DNA of 64,000 bases from Sporocytophaga myxococcoides DSM 11118 (GCF_000426725.1 NZ_KE384560.1:62001-126000); one strand, 5' to 3'. Positions 8,491 through 16,507 are shown, counted from the first letter of the stretch. Notes: generated by a model from the letters alone, not told the origin. Translations and numbers: made by a program.

Positions 8491-9813
8491 TTACTGATTT
8501 AATTTTTGAACCCAGTTTAACCTGTCTGAAGGGGAAAATTTCCATGGAGCAAAGTTATTCTCAATATTGGAGAACATGCCATTCCATGAAGCCGGAGCTT
8601 GTGACTCTTCCATGATTTTGAATCTTCGGAGCTGAAGAATAATACTTACCGGATCGATATTTACTGGACAGGCTTCTACACACGCATTGCAGGTTGTGCA
8701 GGCCATAATTTCTTCAACTGTGATATAATCTCCAAGCAGAGATTTGCCATCCTGATGGTCTTTTCCCTTCTCTTCAATATTTCTTCCCACTTCCTCCAGT
8801 CTGTCTCTTGTGTCCATCATAATTTTTCTAGGACTAAGTTTTTTTCCTGTCAGGTTAGCTGGGCATTGAGAGGTGCATCTGCCGCATTCTGTGCAGCTGT
8901 AAGCTTCCATTAAATTCTTCCAAGTCAGATCCTGAACGTCTTTTGCTCCAAACCTTCCTGGCGCAGCATTGTCATTACCTGCATCGACTGGAAGATTAAG
9001 CATTAATTTAACTTCTTTAGTTACTTCAGGCATATTTGATAATCTACCTGCCGGATCAAGTTTGCTAAAATATGTATTTGGGAAAGCAATAAATATATGC
9101 AGGTGCTTGGAATCTGTAAATACATACATGGCAAAAGCAAGAATTCCGATAATATGTGCCCACCAGCCAAATCTCTCAATAAATATCAATTCTGAATTAT
9201 CAAGGCCATTAAATAAAGGTTTTAGAAAGCCAGTAAAGAAAAAATCACCAGTAGCAATATAGTGTTCCGAGCCTCTGGTTTGTAGTATTCCATCTGAAGT
9301 ATTCATGCTCAGAAAACAGATCATCAGGAAAATTTCAATGGAAAGAATGATGTTTGCATCAAGTTTTGGCCAACGCTTCATTTCCTCCCCGTCAAATCTT
9401 TTTACTTTGATGATGTTTCTTCTTACTAGGAAAATTGCGCAAGAGACTAATACTGAAATCGCAAGGAATTCAAATATATTGATCAGGGATGGGTATAGGC
9501 CTTTAAAGACAGGAGCGAATATTCTGTGGGTGCCAAAAAGTCCATCGATAATAATTTCAAGCACTTCAATATTTATGATTATAAAGCCGACATAAACAAA
9601 GAGGTGAAGTATTGCTGGCAGAGGTCTTTTAAACATCTTTTTTTGACCCAAAGCAACTAGAGTCATCATTTTAAGCCTTTCTCCTGGCCTATCATACCGG
9701 TTGATGTCTCTTCCCAATAAAATATTTCTTCTTATTCTCAGGATGCTTTTTGTAATGAAAAAGCCTGATGCAGAGAGCAGAAGCAAGAAAATAACCTGGG
9801 GTAAAAATTCCAT
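8491..9813 (-). CDS. Membrane-bound 4Fe-4S dicluster protein (NarI/DsrM-K-like electron transfer subunit)
   Basis: The 440-residue protein has an N-terminal membrane part of about five or six helices with histidines suited to haem or quinone binding (LHLFVY His70, WWAHIIG His219, KHLHIF His237/239), then a ferredoxin-like domain with Cys307-x2-Cys-x2-Cys-x3-CysPro and Cys372-x2-Cys-x2-Cys-x3-CysPro, giving two [4Fe-4S] clusters. In many bacteria this part is fused to a CCG domain; here the CCG domain is the next gene. The frame stays open upstream across the tRNA-Phe gene, giving a false N-terminus; the ATG at 9813 (MEFLPQVIF) is the sensible start. Confidence 0.88.
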   Translation of the reverse strand: MEFLPQVIFLLLLSASGFFITKSILRIRRNILLGRDINRYDRPGERLKMMTLVALGQKKMFKRPLPAILHLFVYVGFIIINIEVLEIIIDGLFGTHRIFAPVFKGLYPSLINIFEFLAISVLVSCAIFLVRRNIIKVKRFDGEEMKRWPKLDANIILSIEIFLMICFLSMNTSDGILQTRGSEHYIATGDFFFTGFLKPLFNGLDNSELIFIERFGWWAHIIGILAFAMYVFTDSKHLHIFIAFPNTYFSKLDPAGRLSNMPEVTKEVKLMLNLPVDAGNDNAAPGRFGAKDVQDLTWKNLMEAYSCTECGRCTSQCPANLTGKKLSPRKIMMDTRDRLEEVGRNIEEKGKDHQDGKSLLGDYITVEEIMACTTCNACVEACPVNIDPVSIILQLRRFKIMEESQAPASWNGMFSNIENNFAPWKFSPSDRLNWVQKLNQ

Positions 9814-9847
9814 AAATGAAAATATTTTAAAATTTATGTAAATATTG

Positions 9848-9878
9848 TTTGTTTCGTTATCAAAACCTAATATCTTTG
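9848..9878 (+). promoter_or_regulatory. Bacteroidetes-type promoter of tRNA-Phe
   Basis: The -33 element TTTG (9848-9851) is followed after 19 bases by TATCTTTG (9871-9878), an exact match to the Bacteroidetes primary sigma consensus TTTG-N19-21-TAnnTTTG. The tRNA begins 13 bases downstream. Confidence 0.75.
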
Positions 9879-9890
9879 CGCCACTTAATC

Positions 9891-9963
9891 GGGAACGTAG
9901 CTCAGTTGGTAGAGCAAAGGACTGAAAATCCTTGTGTCGGTGGTTCGATTCCACTCGTTCCCA
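9891..9963 (+). tRNA. tRNA-Phe (GAA)
   Basis: Acceptor stem GGGAACG pairs with CGTTCCC, with A as discriminator base. The D arm contains AGTTGGTAGAGC, the anticodon stem AAGGA/TCCTT holds loop CTGAAAA with anticodon GAA at 9924-9926, and the T arm reads GTGGTTCGATTCCAC. CCA is not encoded (ACTG follows). Confidence 0.97.
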
Positions 9964-9965
9964 CT

Positions 9966-9989
9966 GGGGCCTCAAAAGGGCCCTTTTTT
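9966..9989 (+). terminator. Terminator of tRNA-Phe
   Basis: GGGGCCT, a CAAA loop and AGGGCCC form a stem with one bulge or mismatch, followed at once by a T run. It starts three bases after the tRNA. Confidence 0.8.
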
Positions 9990-10277
9990 ATTTTTATTAA
10001 AGTAGAATAACTATTTAAGCTAATAGGCAAATTCCGAAAAAGATTAATCGGAAAACTTTTATGTAAGGTAGATCTCATGAAGCCATTTTTTACATTTATC
10101 TGCTTATAATAAGCATAAATTAGCTTATATTTATTATAAAAAGTTATAACGATATTTTATCGGTATATGTTGAACATATCTTAATCTTTCTTATCGTTAG
10201 TACTTTTGATTTTAAAACTTGATTAGAATAATTAAAAAATACACGTGGAAACGAATTACTACACTACTATTAGCAGA
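9990..10277. other. AT-rich intergenic region upstream of the DPPR synthase-like gene
   Basis: No coding frame or RNA fold that I can support. TACTTTTG at 10201-10208 fits the Bacteroidetes -7 consensus, but no TTTG lies 19-21 bases upstream, so it is only a weak promoter candidate for the following operon. Several short AT-rich inverted repeats (around 10110-10145) have no clear role. Confidence 0.4.
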
Positions 10278-11150
10278 ATGCCCTTAGAAATTATTAAGCT
10301 AATAAGAGTGTATCAATGGCCCAAAAATTTTTTCGTGTTTTTACCCCTTTTTTTTTCAGGTAAAATCCTTGCTTTTGAAAACTTCAAAAAGGTATTGTGG
10401 GTGTTTCTTGCTTTTTGCCTTGTAGCTAGTGCAGTATATATCATTAATGATCTTTTTGATATTAAATCTGATAAAAAGCATCCGGAGAAGAGGTTCAGAC
10501 CGATAGCAAGTGGTGCAATAAGTATTCCTTATGCGATTATATTATGCGGAGGGTTATTATCATTTTCAATAACAATAGCCTTGTCTCAATTTAATACTTT
10601 GATTTTATTTTTTCTCTTGGGTTATTTTCTTTTGAACATCTTATATAGTTTAAGACTGAAGAAGATAGCGATTGTTGATTTAATGGTTATTGCCATCGGT
10701 TTTATTTTAAGAGTTTTTGTAGGCGGAGTATCAATTGATACAGCATTGTCAAAGTGGCTTGTTTTAATGACATTCTTACTGGCTTTATTTTTGGGTTTTG
10801 CCAAAAGAAGGGACGATTTGCTGATTTTGGAAGAAAAAGGGAAAGCAATGAGGACCTCATTAAACGGATATAGTCTTTCGTTTGTAAATCATTCGATGGT
10901 TTTCATTTCGAGTATCATTGTTGTATGCTATTTTATGTATTCTATATCAGAGGACGTCATGCAAAGATTGGGGAATGAGTATTTTTATATTACCAGTTTC
11001 TTTGTAATTACAGGAATGCTAAGATATTTTCAAATAACCTATGTTGAAAACAACTCCGGTTCTCCAAGTAAGATCCTGCTAACAGATGAATTTACTATTA
11101 TTAATTTGTTATTGTGGGGACTTTCAGTTTCTTATTTTATCTACTTTTAG
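10278..11150 (+). CDS. Decaprenyl-phosphate phosphoribosyltransferase-like UbiA family enzyme
   Basis: About 290 residues with eight or nine membrane helices. The N-terminus LIKLIRVYQWPKNFFVFLPLFF-type pattern and the motif NDLFDIKSDKKHPEKR match UbiA enzymes that transfer 5-phosphoribose from PRPP to polyprenyl phosphate (DPPR synthase), with FRPIASG just after the motif. In mycobacteria this is the first step to lipid-linked arabinose. A GTG at 10245 gives a longer form; the ATG at 10278 aligns with the usual family start. A HAD phosphatase gene follows after 13 bases, which suits the next step, removal of the 5-phosphate. Substrate chain length is unknown. Confidence 0.82.
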   Translation: MPLEIIKLIRVYQWPKNFFVFLPLFFSGKILAFENFKKVLWVFLAFCLVASAVYIINDLFDIKSDKKHPEKRFRPIASGAISIPYAIILCGGLLSFSITIALSQFNTLILFFLLGYFLLNILYSLRLKKIAIVDLMVIAIGFILRVFVGGVSIDTALSKWLVLMTFLLALFLGFAKRRDDLLILEEKGKAMRTSLNGYSLSFVNHSMVFISSIIVVCYFMYSISEDVMQRLGNEYFYITSFFVITGMLRYFQITYVENNSGSPSKILLTDEFTIINLLLWGLSVSYFIYF

Positions 11151-11163
11151 CGTGCAAGGAGAA

Positions 11164-11760
11164 ATGGAAAATAAAGTTGCTCTTTTTGACTTTGATGGCA
11201 CTTTAACAAAAAAAGATACCTTGGCTGAGTTTATTAAGTATTGCCATGGAACTCCTAAATATTTTTTAGGATTGATATTGCTCTCACCTGTTATTATCAT
11301 TTACAAAGCTGGCCTTTTATCAAATAGTGTTGCCAAGAGAGCCATTTTATCTTATTTTTTTAAAGGGTGGGAAATTGATGTATTTCAAAGAAAAGGGGAG
11401 GAGTTTGCCAAAAAAATAATTCCAGCTCTGTTAAAGAAAGAAGGTATTGAAAGATTGAACTGGCATTTAAGTCAAGGACATCGGGTTATTATTATAACAG
11501 CTTCAGTGGAAAACTGGATTATAGCTTGGACAAATGATTTAGGTGTAGAACTTGTTGGTACAAAATTAGAAGTTAGTGGCAATAAGTTAACAGGTCATTA
11601 TATGTTAGGAAATTGCCATGGGCTAGAGAAAGTCAAAAGACTTAAAGAACTGGATATTTTTAATGCTTCCAATTATACATATGGATATGGAGATACGAAA
11701 GGGGATATCCCCTTTCTGAATTTATCCGATGAAGCTTATTACAAGGTATTTAAGTCCTAA
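11164..11760 (+). CDS. HAD-superfamily hydrolase, subfamily IB (SerB/PGPase-like)
   Basis: A 198-residue cytosolic phosphatase-type protein. Motif I is DFDGT (nucleophile Asp9, Asp11), motif II is IIITAS, and motif IV is YGDTKGDIPFL. The helical cap is short, as in IB enzymes. The frame is open upstream of 11164 inside the previous gene, but the ATG at 11164 follows the sequence AAGGAG and starts the conserved MENKVALFDFDGTL. Placed directly after a DPPR synthase-like gene it could dephosphorylate lipid-linked phosphoribose, although phosphoserine or phosphatidylglycerophosphate-like substrates are possible. The 3' end overlaps the convergent membrane protein by four bases. Confidence 0.85.
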   Translation: MENKVALFDFDGTLTKKDTLAEFIKYCHGTPKYFLGLILLSPVIIIYKAGLLSNSVAKRAILSYFFKGWEIDVFQRKGEEFAKKIIPALLKKEGIERLNWHLSQGHRVIIITASVENWIIAWTNDLGVELVGTKLEVSGNKLTGHYMLGNCHGLEKVKRLKELDIFNASNYTYGYGDTKGDIPFLNLSDEAYYKVFKS

Positions 11761-13265
11761 TTTTCAAAATTATAATATCCCCAACCATCATTGAAATTAA
11801 TGTTTTTAATTTGTGTGCTTAACCTTATTGAATCAGGAAGCATGTTTAACTTAAGAAAATGAAATATTAATTTTCTCGGTTTTCCTTCATTAGTAGAATA
11901 TATAACGGGACTATTATCTTCTGAGACGAAACTAGAATGGAGTGTTTTGATTATAAATACATCCGGATCGGGATTGTAAAGCCATGGGAAGTTATCCATT
12001 ACAGTAATAGCAAGATTGTTATGATTTCCAGTCATATAACCTTTAAAATTAAATTCTCCTGCGTTCAACAGATTAAATGCATTATAAACGAATAAAATCT
12101 GTAAAAGAATCAGTGGTTGTATAATTTTCATATTCCAACCATTATCAAAGTCAAAATTCATTACTGCATATAGGAGGAAGGGTATAGAACACCATGTAGC
12201 ATATCTTGCAATGTTAGCACCTCCAAGAAAAGTGACAATAGTAATGAAGGAATAAACAACGAGAGGTACTATCAAAATAAACAGCATGTCATTCTGCCAT
12301 TTTTTGGTTAAATTTTTAATTAATAAAAATATTGACAAGAAAAAAAGGAGAGGAAATGCAAGGAATAGTCCCTGATTTAAGTCAAAGAAAAAATTGAGGT
12401 AACGTGAAAAGTTATTTAAATTAGGTTTTAAATAGCCCTGATGCATTATTAGATTGGGTATTTTAAAATAGTATAAGTAAAATGCTGTTGGCAGAGCAGA
12501 AAGTGATCCAATAAGGAATAGTTTTAGAAAATTCTTATAAGAAGGCCCTTTTTCTTGTAAAAAACTCAGACAAACAGGTGCGGCAAATAAGATAATCGGA
12601 GGATTTTGTAAACTGGCTAAAACTATAAAAAAAAAAGAGAGAAGAAACTTTTTTTCATAATATAAAAGAATACCCAGAAATAGTAAACTCATTGAAAAAA
12701 TTTCAGGACCAGGAAATGGGATATACCAAAGTGTTGATGAGAATAAAAAAAATATTGAAGCAAACATCCTTTTCTTTTCATTTATTCTTGAATAAAAAAG
12801 AGTGTACAGAAGGACTCCAAATACAATGAAGAAGTTTGTTATTTGGATGGACTTGAATCCATTGAAGCCGAATAACGATTGTACTGCACTTACAGGGACA
12901 TTGATTAAAGGATAAAACCAAAAATGATATGAAATTTTTTCACCATCCAGGGCTGTATAATAGGCTGAGGAAGTAGACAAAAATTCCTTGTTGGTGAATA
13001 GGTTTTTGATGCCATCATTAATTTGTATTAACCAACCATTTCCGGGATAAAATTTTACTGCCATCGCATTATACGAGTCCAAATCCTCAATCCTTAAGTC
13101 AAAACTATAATGATTTTTGAAAGACTCTGTCATCAGAAAATATTCAAACATATCTCCACCAAACATAGGCTCGACAAAAAATGATAATCTGATAAAAAAG
13201 AAAATAGCGACTATTGCAAAAATGCTTATTTTAATTTTCTGATATTTTGAAATATTGTCCAACAT
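11757..13265 (-). CDS. Polytopic membrane protein, GT-C glycosyltransferase-like
   Basis: A 502-residue protein with ten or more hydrophobic helices. The first periplasmic loop begins FGGDMFEYFLMTESF, placing an acidic residue after helix 1 as in GT-C enzymes that use polyprenyl-phosphate sugars, and a soluble-looking C-terminal part of about 100 residues follows. No Pfam family is recognised with certainty. It converges with the HAD gene (4-base overlap) and lies next to the DPPR synthase-like gene, so transfer of a lipid-linked pentose is a reasonable but untested guess. It is followed on the same strand, three bases upstream, by the pseudouridine synthase stop, so it may share that transcript. 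Confidence 0.6.
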   Translation of the reverse strand: MLDNISKYQKIKISIFAIVAIFFFIRLSFFVEPMFGGDMFEYFLMTESFKNHYSFDLRIEDLDSYNAMAVKFYPGNGWLIQINDGIKNLFTNKEFLSTSSAYYTALDGEKISYHFWFYPLINVPVSAVQSLFGFNGFKSIQITNFFIVFGVLLYTLFYSRINEKKRMFASIFFLFSSTLWYIPFPGPEIFSMSLLFLGILLYYEKKFLLSFFFIVLASLQNPPIILFAAPVCLSFLQEKGPSYKNFLKLFLIGSLSALPTAFYLYYFKIPNLIMHQGYLKPNLNNFSRYLNFFFDLNQGLFLAFPLLFFLSIFLLIKNLTKKWQNDMLFILIVPLVVYSFITIVTFLGGANIARYATWCSIPFLLYAVMNFDFDNGWNMKIIQPLILLQILFVYNAFNLLNAGEFNFKGYMTGNHNNLAITVMDNFPWLYNPDPDVFIIKTLHSSFVSEDNSPVIYSTNEGKPRKLIFHFLKLNMLPDSIRLSTQIKNINFNDGWGYYNFEN

Positions 13266-13268
13266 TTT

Positions 13269-14882
13269 TTAATGACTTAAATGCTTCAATTTTATTACTT
13301 CTTTCTCGGTCAAATGTCTCCAATGACCACGTGGCAAATCTCTTTTAGTTAATCCGGCATACATAACTCTATCAAGGCGGGTCACTTCATATCCCAAATG
13401 TTCGAACATCCTTCTGACTAACCTGTTTCTGCCTTCGTGTACCTGTATTCCTACTACCCATCCATCTGGGGTGACAAACTCAAGCTGGTCAGGTTTAATA
13501 GGACCATCTTCAAGTGTAATTCCATTCTTTAATCTCGCAAAGTCTTCATGACTCATAGGCTTGCTCAACTCAGCCTGGTAAAGTTTTTTTGTTCTGTTAG
13601 ATGGGTGCATTAATTTTTCTGCAAGTTCTCCATCGTTAGTGAAAAGTAATAAGCCAGTAGTGTTCCTGTCAAGTCTTCCCACGGGATAGATTCTTTCAGG
13701 GCCAACGTTTTTCACAAGGTCCATCACTGTTTTGCGCTCATTTTCATCATCAGTAGTAGTGATGAAATCTTTAGGTTTGTTTATGAGCACATATACAAGC
13801 TTTTCAGGTGAAAGTATTTTGCTGCCATACTTTACAGTATCGCCTTTTTTAACCTTATAGCCCATTTCAGTCACGACTTTGCCGTTGACTTTGATAAGTC
13901 CATCGGAAATAAGAACATCAGCCTCTCTTCTTGAGCATACACCTGCATTAGAGATGTATCGGTTTAGTCTTATTTCATCAGAAGATGTTTTGTTTCTTGT
14001 ACCAGATTTCTTTCCTTCAGATTTTTTGAAATTTTTTGAGCTGATTTCTTCAGACAGGTTTTCGAAATCACTGAATTCGTCAAAGCCTTCGAGTTCTTCG
14101 TCCTTAGGTTTTGAGAATGTCTTTTTGAATGATGGTTTTTCTGAAGAGTTTTTTAATCCGGCCTTTTTGAAAGGTTTCTCATTGCGATCTCCAAAGCTTT
14201 TTCTTTTATCAGGACTTGATTTTGAAAAAGAACTTTTAGGTTCTGTATCGTCAAATTTTTTAAAACCTGTCTTTTTGAAAGGTCTTTCTTCCTGTTTTTC
14301 GGATCCTTTTTTCCAATCCTGTTTAGGTTTTGAAAAGGATTTTCCAGACCGCGTATCTTCACTTTTGCCTCTTGGCTTGCCACGAAATGATTTTTCGTCG
14401 GAAGATGATCTTTTTTTGCTATCAAAAGCAGAGCCTGATTTCCTCCCTCTTTTTTGATCTCTCTCTCTGTCAGTGTTATCGGAAGGTTTGGCTTTTTGAT
14501 CTTCGCCAAATTTCTTTCTTACAAATTTATTTTTTTTATTTTCAGCATCACGCGAAGATGATTCTGTTTTAAAATCTCTTCCTCGTCCTGATCCGGAAAA
14601 GGAGTTTGACTTTTTGCCATCAGAGGGTTTTCTTCCTTTAAATTCGGAGGATTTTTCAGGTTTACCCGAATCTCCCTGAGAATCAAATTTCCTTCTTGGT
14701 TTTCCGGCTGGTACACGACCTGCTGGTGTTTTCTTCGCTCCAAAAGATGATTTCCTGGCAGGGCGAGCTTCGCCCGATGCCCCATCTTTCTTTGGGGTAG
14801 AAGATTTTTTTGAAGAAAATTTAGAAGCCTTGTCTCTATCCGAAGCCCCTCTTCCTTTCCTCTGAGGTTGGTCTTTTTTCAT
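13269..14882 (-). CDS. rluB: 23S rRNA pseudouridine synthase (RluB/RsuA family) with long basic low-complexity N-terminus
   Basis: The C-terminal 235 residues are a standard enzyme: S4 RNA-binding domain from about 304 (IRLNRYISNAGVCSRREAD), then the catalytic domain with the GRLDRNTTGLLLFTNDG motif containing the catalytic Asp. It isomerises a uridine in 23S rRNA. The first 300 residues are Lys/Arg/Ser-rich and disordered in appearance, with recurring Phe-Lys-Lys units between about 200 and 290 and an acidic patch near 261-280. Such tails are seen in Bacteroidetes homologues but this one is longer than the enzyme itself. ATG 14882 opens MKKDQPQRKG. A terminator separates it from scpB. Confidence 0.92.
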   Translation of the reverse strand: MKKDQPQRKGRGASDRDKASKFSSKKSSTPKKDGASGEARPARKSSFGAKKTPAGRVPAGKPRRKFDSQGDSGKPEKSSEFKGRKPSDGKKSNSFSGSGRGRDFKTESSSRDAENKKNKFVRKKFGEDQKAKPSDNTDRERDQKRGRKSGSAFDSKKRSSSDEKSFRGKPRGKSEDTRSGKSFSKPKQDWKKGSEKQEERPFKKTGFKKFDDTEPKSSFSKSSPDKRKSFGDRNEKPFKKAGLKNSSEKPSFKKTFSKPKDEELEGFDEFSDFENLSEEISSKNFKKSEGKKSGTRNKTSSDEIRLNRYISNAGVCSRREADVLISDGLIKVNGKVVTEMGYKVKKGDTVKYGSKILSPEKLVYVLINKPKDFITTTDDENERKTVMDLVKNVGPERIYPVGRLDRNTTGLLLFTNDGELAEKLMHPSNRTKKLYQAELSKPMSHEDFARLKNGITLEDGPIKPDQLEFVTPDGWVVGIQVHEGRNRLVRRMFEHLGYEVTRLDRVMYAGLTKRDLPRGHWRHLTEKEVIKLKHLSH

Positions 14883-14918
14883 AATTCTTTAATGTTAGTA
14901 TCAAAGTTCATAAAAAAA

Positions 14919-14943
14919 TAATCAGGAAATGATTTCCTGATTA
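14919..14943 (-). terminator. Terminator after scpB
   Basis: TAATCAGGAAAT and ATTTCCTGATTA form a perfect 12-base stem around one central base; on the minus strand a T-rich run follows. It lies 37 bases beyond the scpB stop and before the pseudouridine synthase start. Confidence 0.82.
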
Positions 14944-14979
14944 AATTAATATAAATAATTTTTTAGTTAAGTGGGAATC

Positions 14980-15729
14980 TTATTCCTCTGGTTCTTCAGA
15001 GGTTTGACTTTCTGAGGAAAAATCTTCTTCTGTCTGGGAATTGGTCTCAGAAGAAAGGTCTCCGAAAGTATCCTTGGTGTCGTTTTCCTGATTTTGAGTT
15101 TCCGTGTTAATATTCTCCTGAGTATTGAACTCCATTTCTTCTAACTCAGCGGCAATAATTTCATGTTCTTTTTCTACTTCGTCGCCAATCTCATTTTCGT
15201 CTTTGGAGAAATCTTTTGGCATTGGGAGGTCTTTAAGACTATTTATACCAAAATATTCCATAAACTTTGCAGTAGTGCCATAGAGGATCGGTCTGCCTAC
15301 TCCATCAGATTTACCTTGAATTTCAACAAGCTCCTTTTCCAGCAACTTTTGAATAGCATAGTCGCAGTTTACACCTCTTATCTGCTCTATCTGATGTTTC
15401 GTAATTGGTTGCTTGTAAGCTATAATTGCACAAGTTTCTAGAGCAGAAGTAGATAATCTTTTTTTAGATTTTTGCTTGAGCAAAATACTAATACTGGATT
15501 GATATGCAGGTTTTGTAAGAAACTGATATCCTCCTCCCATAGAAAAAACTTTGAATGGGTAATTATCATCTTCATACTTCTGAAGTAGCTTCTCCAAAGA
15601 AGCCTGAATATCTTCAATCGGAACCTCAGCCTCAAACATTTCAGATAGGCAGGTTCTTATATCTTCCGGCTTTATAGGATCCGGAGAACAAAAGATTAAA
15701 CTCTCAATATGATGTTGAAGGAAATCCAA
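14980..15729 (-). CDS. scpB: Segregation and condensation protein B
   Basis: Winged-helix partner of ScpA and SMC in chromosome condensation, 249 residues. The N-terminal 185 residues match ScpB: MDFLQHHIESLIFCSPDPI, then KKRLSTSALETCAIIAYKQPITKHQIEQIRG and GRPILYGTT, which are the two winged-helix domains. The last 60 residues are acidic and Glu/Asn/Thr-rich, an accessory tail of unknown role. The start lies one base beyond the stop of the DksA-like gene, so the two are co-transcribed. ScpA and SMC are not in the window. Confidence 0.93.
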   Translation of the reverse strand: MDFLQHHIESLIFCSPDPIKPEDIRTCLSEMFEAEVPIEDIQASLEKLLQKYEDDNYPFKVFSMGGGYQFLTKPAYQSSISILLKQKSKKRLSTSALETCAIIAYKQPITKHQIEQIRGVNCDYAIQKLLEKELVEIQGKSDGVGRPILYGTTAKFMEYFGINSLKDLPMPKDFSKDENEIGDEVEKEHEIIAAELEEMEFNTQENINTETQNQENDTKDTFGDLSSETNSQTEEDFSSESQTSEEPEE

Positions 15730-15730
15730 A

Positions 15731-16114
15731 TTAGTCTTTTCTGTTAAGTTTTGCCTCTATCGAATGCTGTGTGTGAGGAACTGCACGAAGACGTTCTTTG
15801 GGGATAAGTTTTCCTGAATCGACACAGATACCATAGGTCCCGTTTTTAATTCTGGCCATGGCATTCTCAAGCTGCTGAATAAATTTTTGTTGCCTAGCAG
15901 CAAGCTGTGTGAAGCTTTCTTTTTCGGCTGTATCAGCACCATCTTCAAGCAGTTTTAAAGTACCTGCTGTATTGTCGGTTCCGGAATCATTTCTTCTGCT
16001 CAGAGTTTCCTTAATGTAATTTAATTCTTTTCTGGCTCTATCCAGCTTGTCAGCTATAAGCTGCTCAAACTCCTTTAGTTCTTCATCGGAGTATCTGAGT
16101 TTTTCTTCTGCCAT
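15731..16114 (-). CDS. DksA/TraR family protein with degenerate zinc finger
   Basis: A 127-residue protein with an N-terminal coiled coil (about 8-90) and a C-terminal DksA/TraR-like segment, GTYGICVDSGKLIPKERLRAVPHTQHS. Classical DksA has four zinc-binding cysteines; here only Cys97 remains and the other places hold Ser100, His114 or His117 and Ser118, so normal Cys4 zinc binding is unlikely. Members bind RNA polymerase through the secondary channel; this is known of the family and inferred here. It is the first gene of a pair with scpB. CAAATTTA at 16200-16207 is a possible -7 element for it on the minus strand. Confidence 0.88.
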   Translation of the reverse strand: MAEEKLRYSDEELKEFEQLIADKLDRARKELNYIKETLSRRNDSGTDNTAGTLKLLEDGADTAEKESFTQLAARQQKFIQQLENAMARIKNGTYGICVDSGKLIPKERLRAVPHTQHSIEAKLNRKD

Positions 16115-16314
16115 AACGCGGATTTATTTTAAATTAAAAAAACGGGACGAAAAGTTTACCACTTTTTTGTTGAGAAACGGAAATCCCTGATTTTTGGTGC
16201 AAATTTAGTATAAAAAATGGTTTTGCTGGGAAAGATCCAACAAATAATTGTTAAAGCTTTTGCATTCAACGAGTTAAAAAAAGATAATTATTTAAAATTT
16301 CCCTTAAAAGAAAA

Positions 16315-16476
16315 TTATTTGAAATTGTAATTATGTTTTACCGCTTTTATGCGGGAAATAATTGATTGCCTGTCCATCTCAATATGATGCTTCATACGAA
16401 GGTAGCGGTCTATTACATCCACTTCTTTGTTTTTTTCCATACAGGAAGAAATTATGTCATTTACCAGGCATCTCAT
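16315..16476 (-). CDS. Small protein, 53 residues, unknown function
   Basis: The frame from ATG 16476 reads MRCLVNDIISSCMEKNKEVDVI and on to KAVKHNYNFK, then TAA. It is mixed hydrophobic/charged and looks like a folded small helical protein, not random translation. The same frame stays open upstream through KYCPM to an ATT at 16512 that overlaps the stop codon of the lamin-tail gene, so the real start could be an unusual ATT; the extra part would add a Cys-Pro-Met-Arg-Cys segment. It follows that gene on the same strand. No family is recognised. Confidence 0.5.
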   Translation of the reverse strand: MRCLVNDIISSCMEKNKEVDVIDRYLRMKHHIEMDRQSIISRIKAVKHNYNFK

Positions 16477-16507
16477 AGGGCAATATTTAACAATAATACT
16501 CTGAACT

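Noticed and set aside
9814-9975. N-terminal extension of the membrane Fe-S protein (MRPQWERVESNHRHKDF...) running through the tRNA gene
   Set aside because: It is antisense translation of tRNA-Phe, a well-known annotation artefact; ATG 9813 gives the proper hydrophobic start.
13879-14457. 192-residue plus-strand ORF
   Set aside because: It lies antisense to the Lys/Ser-rich tail of the pseudouridine synthase and is Leu/Phe/Ser-rich only because of the opposite-strand codon pattern.
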